A stretch of 64,000 bases of DNA, taken from NCBI GenBank assembly GCA_964020085.1, contig OZ026601.1:9085335-9149334 (forward strand). The letters are read 5' to 3'. Positions 62,442 through 64,000 of this stretch are shown here, one piece after another. Every line of letters starts with the position of its first letter. Position 1 is the first letter of the stretch. Position numbers and translations under genes: made by a program. Under the pieces are notes generated by a model that ran no database searches, had not been told where the DNA came from, and saw only the letters and a program-made list of their open reading frames with translations. This stretch comes from Micromussa lordhowensis. Its lineage: Eukaryota > Cnidaria > Anthozoa > Scleractinia > Lobophylliidae.

Positions 62442-62514
62442 CTGTGAATGAGATATGTAGCCATTTTCTCTTCAATGTATCATTGACTTTTAGAAAATAA
62501 CCCAAAGCAAATAC

Positions 62515-62790
62515 GCACGCTGATTGGTTTAAAACCGTGTTTCTATTTAACAATTAGATTATGAGCTCGAGATTTCTATCGCACGATAGAAATCGAGAGC
62601 GAATAATCTAATAGCCCAATTTCGATATATTAAAATTCAGCCTAAAACAATAGACCTTAGCACGAGGCTCTGGGGAATAAACCCCACAAACTCTGTAGTT
62701 ATTCCCACGAGCCTCGTGCTGAGGTCTATTGTTTTAGGCTGAATTTTAATATATCGAAATTGGGCTATTGTTTTAGTATAAATCTACTAG
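62515..62790. repeat. Nested palindromic MITE
   Basis: CCAATTTCGATATATTAAAA with GGCTGAATTTT and AATAGACC forms arms of about 70 bp around 62610-62770. A smaller hairpin of AGATTTCTATCGTGCGAT type lies just to the left. Non-coding. Confidence 0.7.
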
Positions 62791-63114
62791 TCGTTCAAAA
62801 CTTAATCTAAATCCCCTTCTCAACACTTCGAAAAACGCCAAGAAACGGCCGTCATTTTGTTAACAAGTGCACACTGTTACGCTACTCACTATCTATCACA
62901 GAATAGATAGTGAGTAGCGTAGCCAATCAGAGAACGACATTCGTGATAGAACGCTAGTAGATTTATACTAAAACTCGATAGAAACACAGAACTAGCACGA
63001 GCTGTGACGTAATGATGGCGAGAACAAAGAGAATCTACATTTTGATGATCGAAGTAAACAAGTTGTTTTTGTTTTTCTTCGCCGCGGTATTTTCTAAAAG
63101 AAATAGAAAACATG

Positions 63115-63270
63115 TTCTCCGTGTTCCTACCGAGTTATAGAAACACTCGTGAAAGTTTGGGAGAACTCGAAAAAGCTGTGGGGGAAACACTCGCCTGCGG
63201 CTCGTTTTTAAAGCATTTCTCGTTCTCCCAAACTTTCACTCGTGTTTCTATAACTCGATAGAAACACGGC
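63115..63270. repeat. Palindromic repeat (GAGTTATAGAAACAC family)
   Basis: GAGTTATAGAAACACTCGTG at the left and its inverse at the right, with GTTTGGGAGAAC and GTTCTCCCAAAC inside. A half copy of the same family is at 56940-57000. Confidence 0.7.
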
Positions 63271-63868
63271 ACATGTTTTCTATTTCTTAAATACTAATAC
63301 TTATAATACTCCCAATCTCAATCGCTCAATGAAAATTTTTTAGAACTGGTAGTTTGTTTCCCTCTGTTCTTTGCCCCAGCACGAACTTTGAAGATTTTTC
63401 CGCGCAAACTTAAAAAAAGAGATTATGTTTGCTTTCACGGGCCTCTCGGGAGAAAAGGTGAAAGGTTCAAAACGTCAGACTGCGAGTTGTGACTGGATCT
63501 CGACCTTTATTTAGGTTAAATTAAGTCAAATAACATTTCGGTTTCTTTTTTTTTTTAAGTATTTCAACGCTTAATAAATGATTTCCGCCTTTTTAAAACT
63601 CCCGCTTCCCGTCCTTTCCTCTCCCGCCTCCTGCCCCCCCCCCCCTGTCCCTCGACTTATTTAGGGGTTAACTATTCTCCCTCCCCCCGCCACTTATTTA
63701 GGAGTAAAATGCAGTCAACAAAGCATGATTTTACCTATTGCATTATTTTACGCTCTTCGACGGGACTAAATTTTAATGGCTCTACGAATGTAAAATAAAG
63801 TATCGTAAAGGTGGATTCCACTGTCAAGTTGCCATGTTATTTCTGGTTGGTCAAAGGGCGTGAATTTT

Positions 63869-64000
63869 AATAAGCACTTAATGACTGGCCCTAAGGGAAA
63901 CAGTGAGTTTTGTTTCCCCGAGACCCTCAATGTTCCCCGAGGCGAAGCCGAGGCAAACACTGAGGTCCATTCGCCTCGGGGAACATTGAGGTCCAGGGGA
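63869..64000. repeat. Start of palindromic MITE cut by the window edge
   Basis: AATAAGCACTTAATGACTGG opens the element as at 55339. CGAGGCGAAGCCGAGGC and CCTCGGGGAACATTGAGG form inner hairpins. The right arm is outside the window. Confidence 0.65.

Noticed and set aside
1..64000. CRISPR array, bacterial operons, rRNA
   Set aside because: No regular direct repeats with unique spacers, no Shine-Dalgarno-led operons and no rRNA-like sequence; splice sites and transposons show a eukaryotic genome.

Overview
The window looks like nuclear DNA of an invertebrate animal. An anthozoan cnidarian, most likely a stony coral, is my best guess. I base this on split genes with GT-AG introns, AT-rich introns, and a transposon set typical of anthozoans (DIRS-type YR retrotransposon, Ty3/gypsy, PIF/Harbinger, Polinton/Maverick, many palindromic MITEs). 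The organism assignment is inference; nothing in the sequence proves the species.

Backbone: one host gene on the minus strand runs across nearly the whole window (62441 down to 4665) and continues beyond the right edge. I could place 12 exons whose splice phases all agree. They encode short coiled-coil segments (one 63-nt exon is tandemly duplicated), a ZU5 domain, a second ZU5-like segment, a UPA-like segment, a death domain, and a long C-terminal coiled coil of roughly 41-43 residue repeats. The ZU5-ZU5-UPA-death order resembles PIDD1. The two positions where PIDD1 has its HFS self-cleavage motifs read SFS and RFS here.

The introns are packed with mobile DNA. The 14.9 kb intron between the death-domain exon and the last exon (5840-20768) holds two related Harbinger copies, a decayed Ty3/gypsy element split by one of them, a 650-bp dispersed repeat, a 1,520-bp element with 108-bp inverted ends and a 9-bp target duplication carrying pieces of a RecQ-like helicase and a C2-C2 zinc-finger protein, and a tRNA-derived SINE. 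The 7.4 kb intron 54909-62330 holds a nearly complete Ty3/gypsy element (57312-61707; 139-bp LTRs; target duplication ACCAC).

The centrepiece is a 23.5 kb Polinton/Maverick (26311-49767, target duplication AAACCC) in the intron between the exons at 51143-50917 and 25076-24784. It carries an AN1-like zinc-finger ORF, protein-primed DNA polymerase B, chromodomain integrase, a phospholipase-A2-like protein, an adenain-type protease, a pX/VI-like protein, major and minor capsid proteins, a small basic protein, a conserved unknown, a long trimeric-fibre-like gene, a small HD-motif protein, a membrane protein, a VLTF3-like transcription factor and a three-repeat protein. Many start codons are preceded by the same AT-rich box (core TATAATAGTATA), which suggests a virus-like transcription programme. 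No packaging ATPase was found. Several genes have one or two frameshifts or stops, and polB is broken by three insertions: a DIRS element, a palindromic MITE-like block, and a Harbinger-type MITE that itself contains another MITE. The copy is therefore a relic, although most reading frames are well preserved.

The far left edge has a fragment of another tyrosine recombinase. The right 2 kb is mostly palindromic repeats around the most 5' host exon visible.
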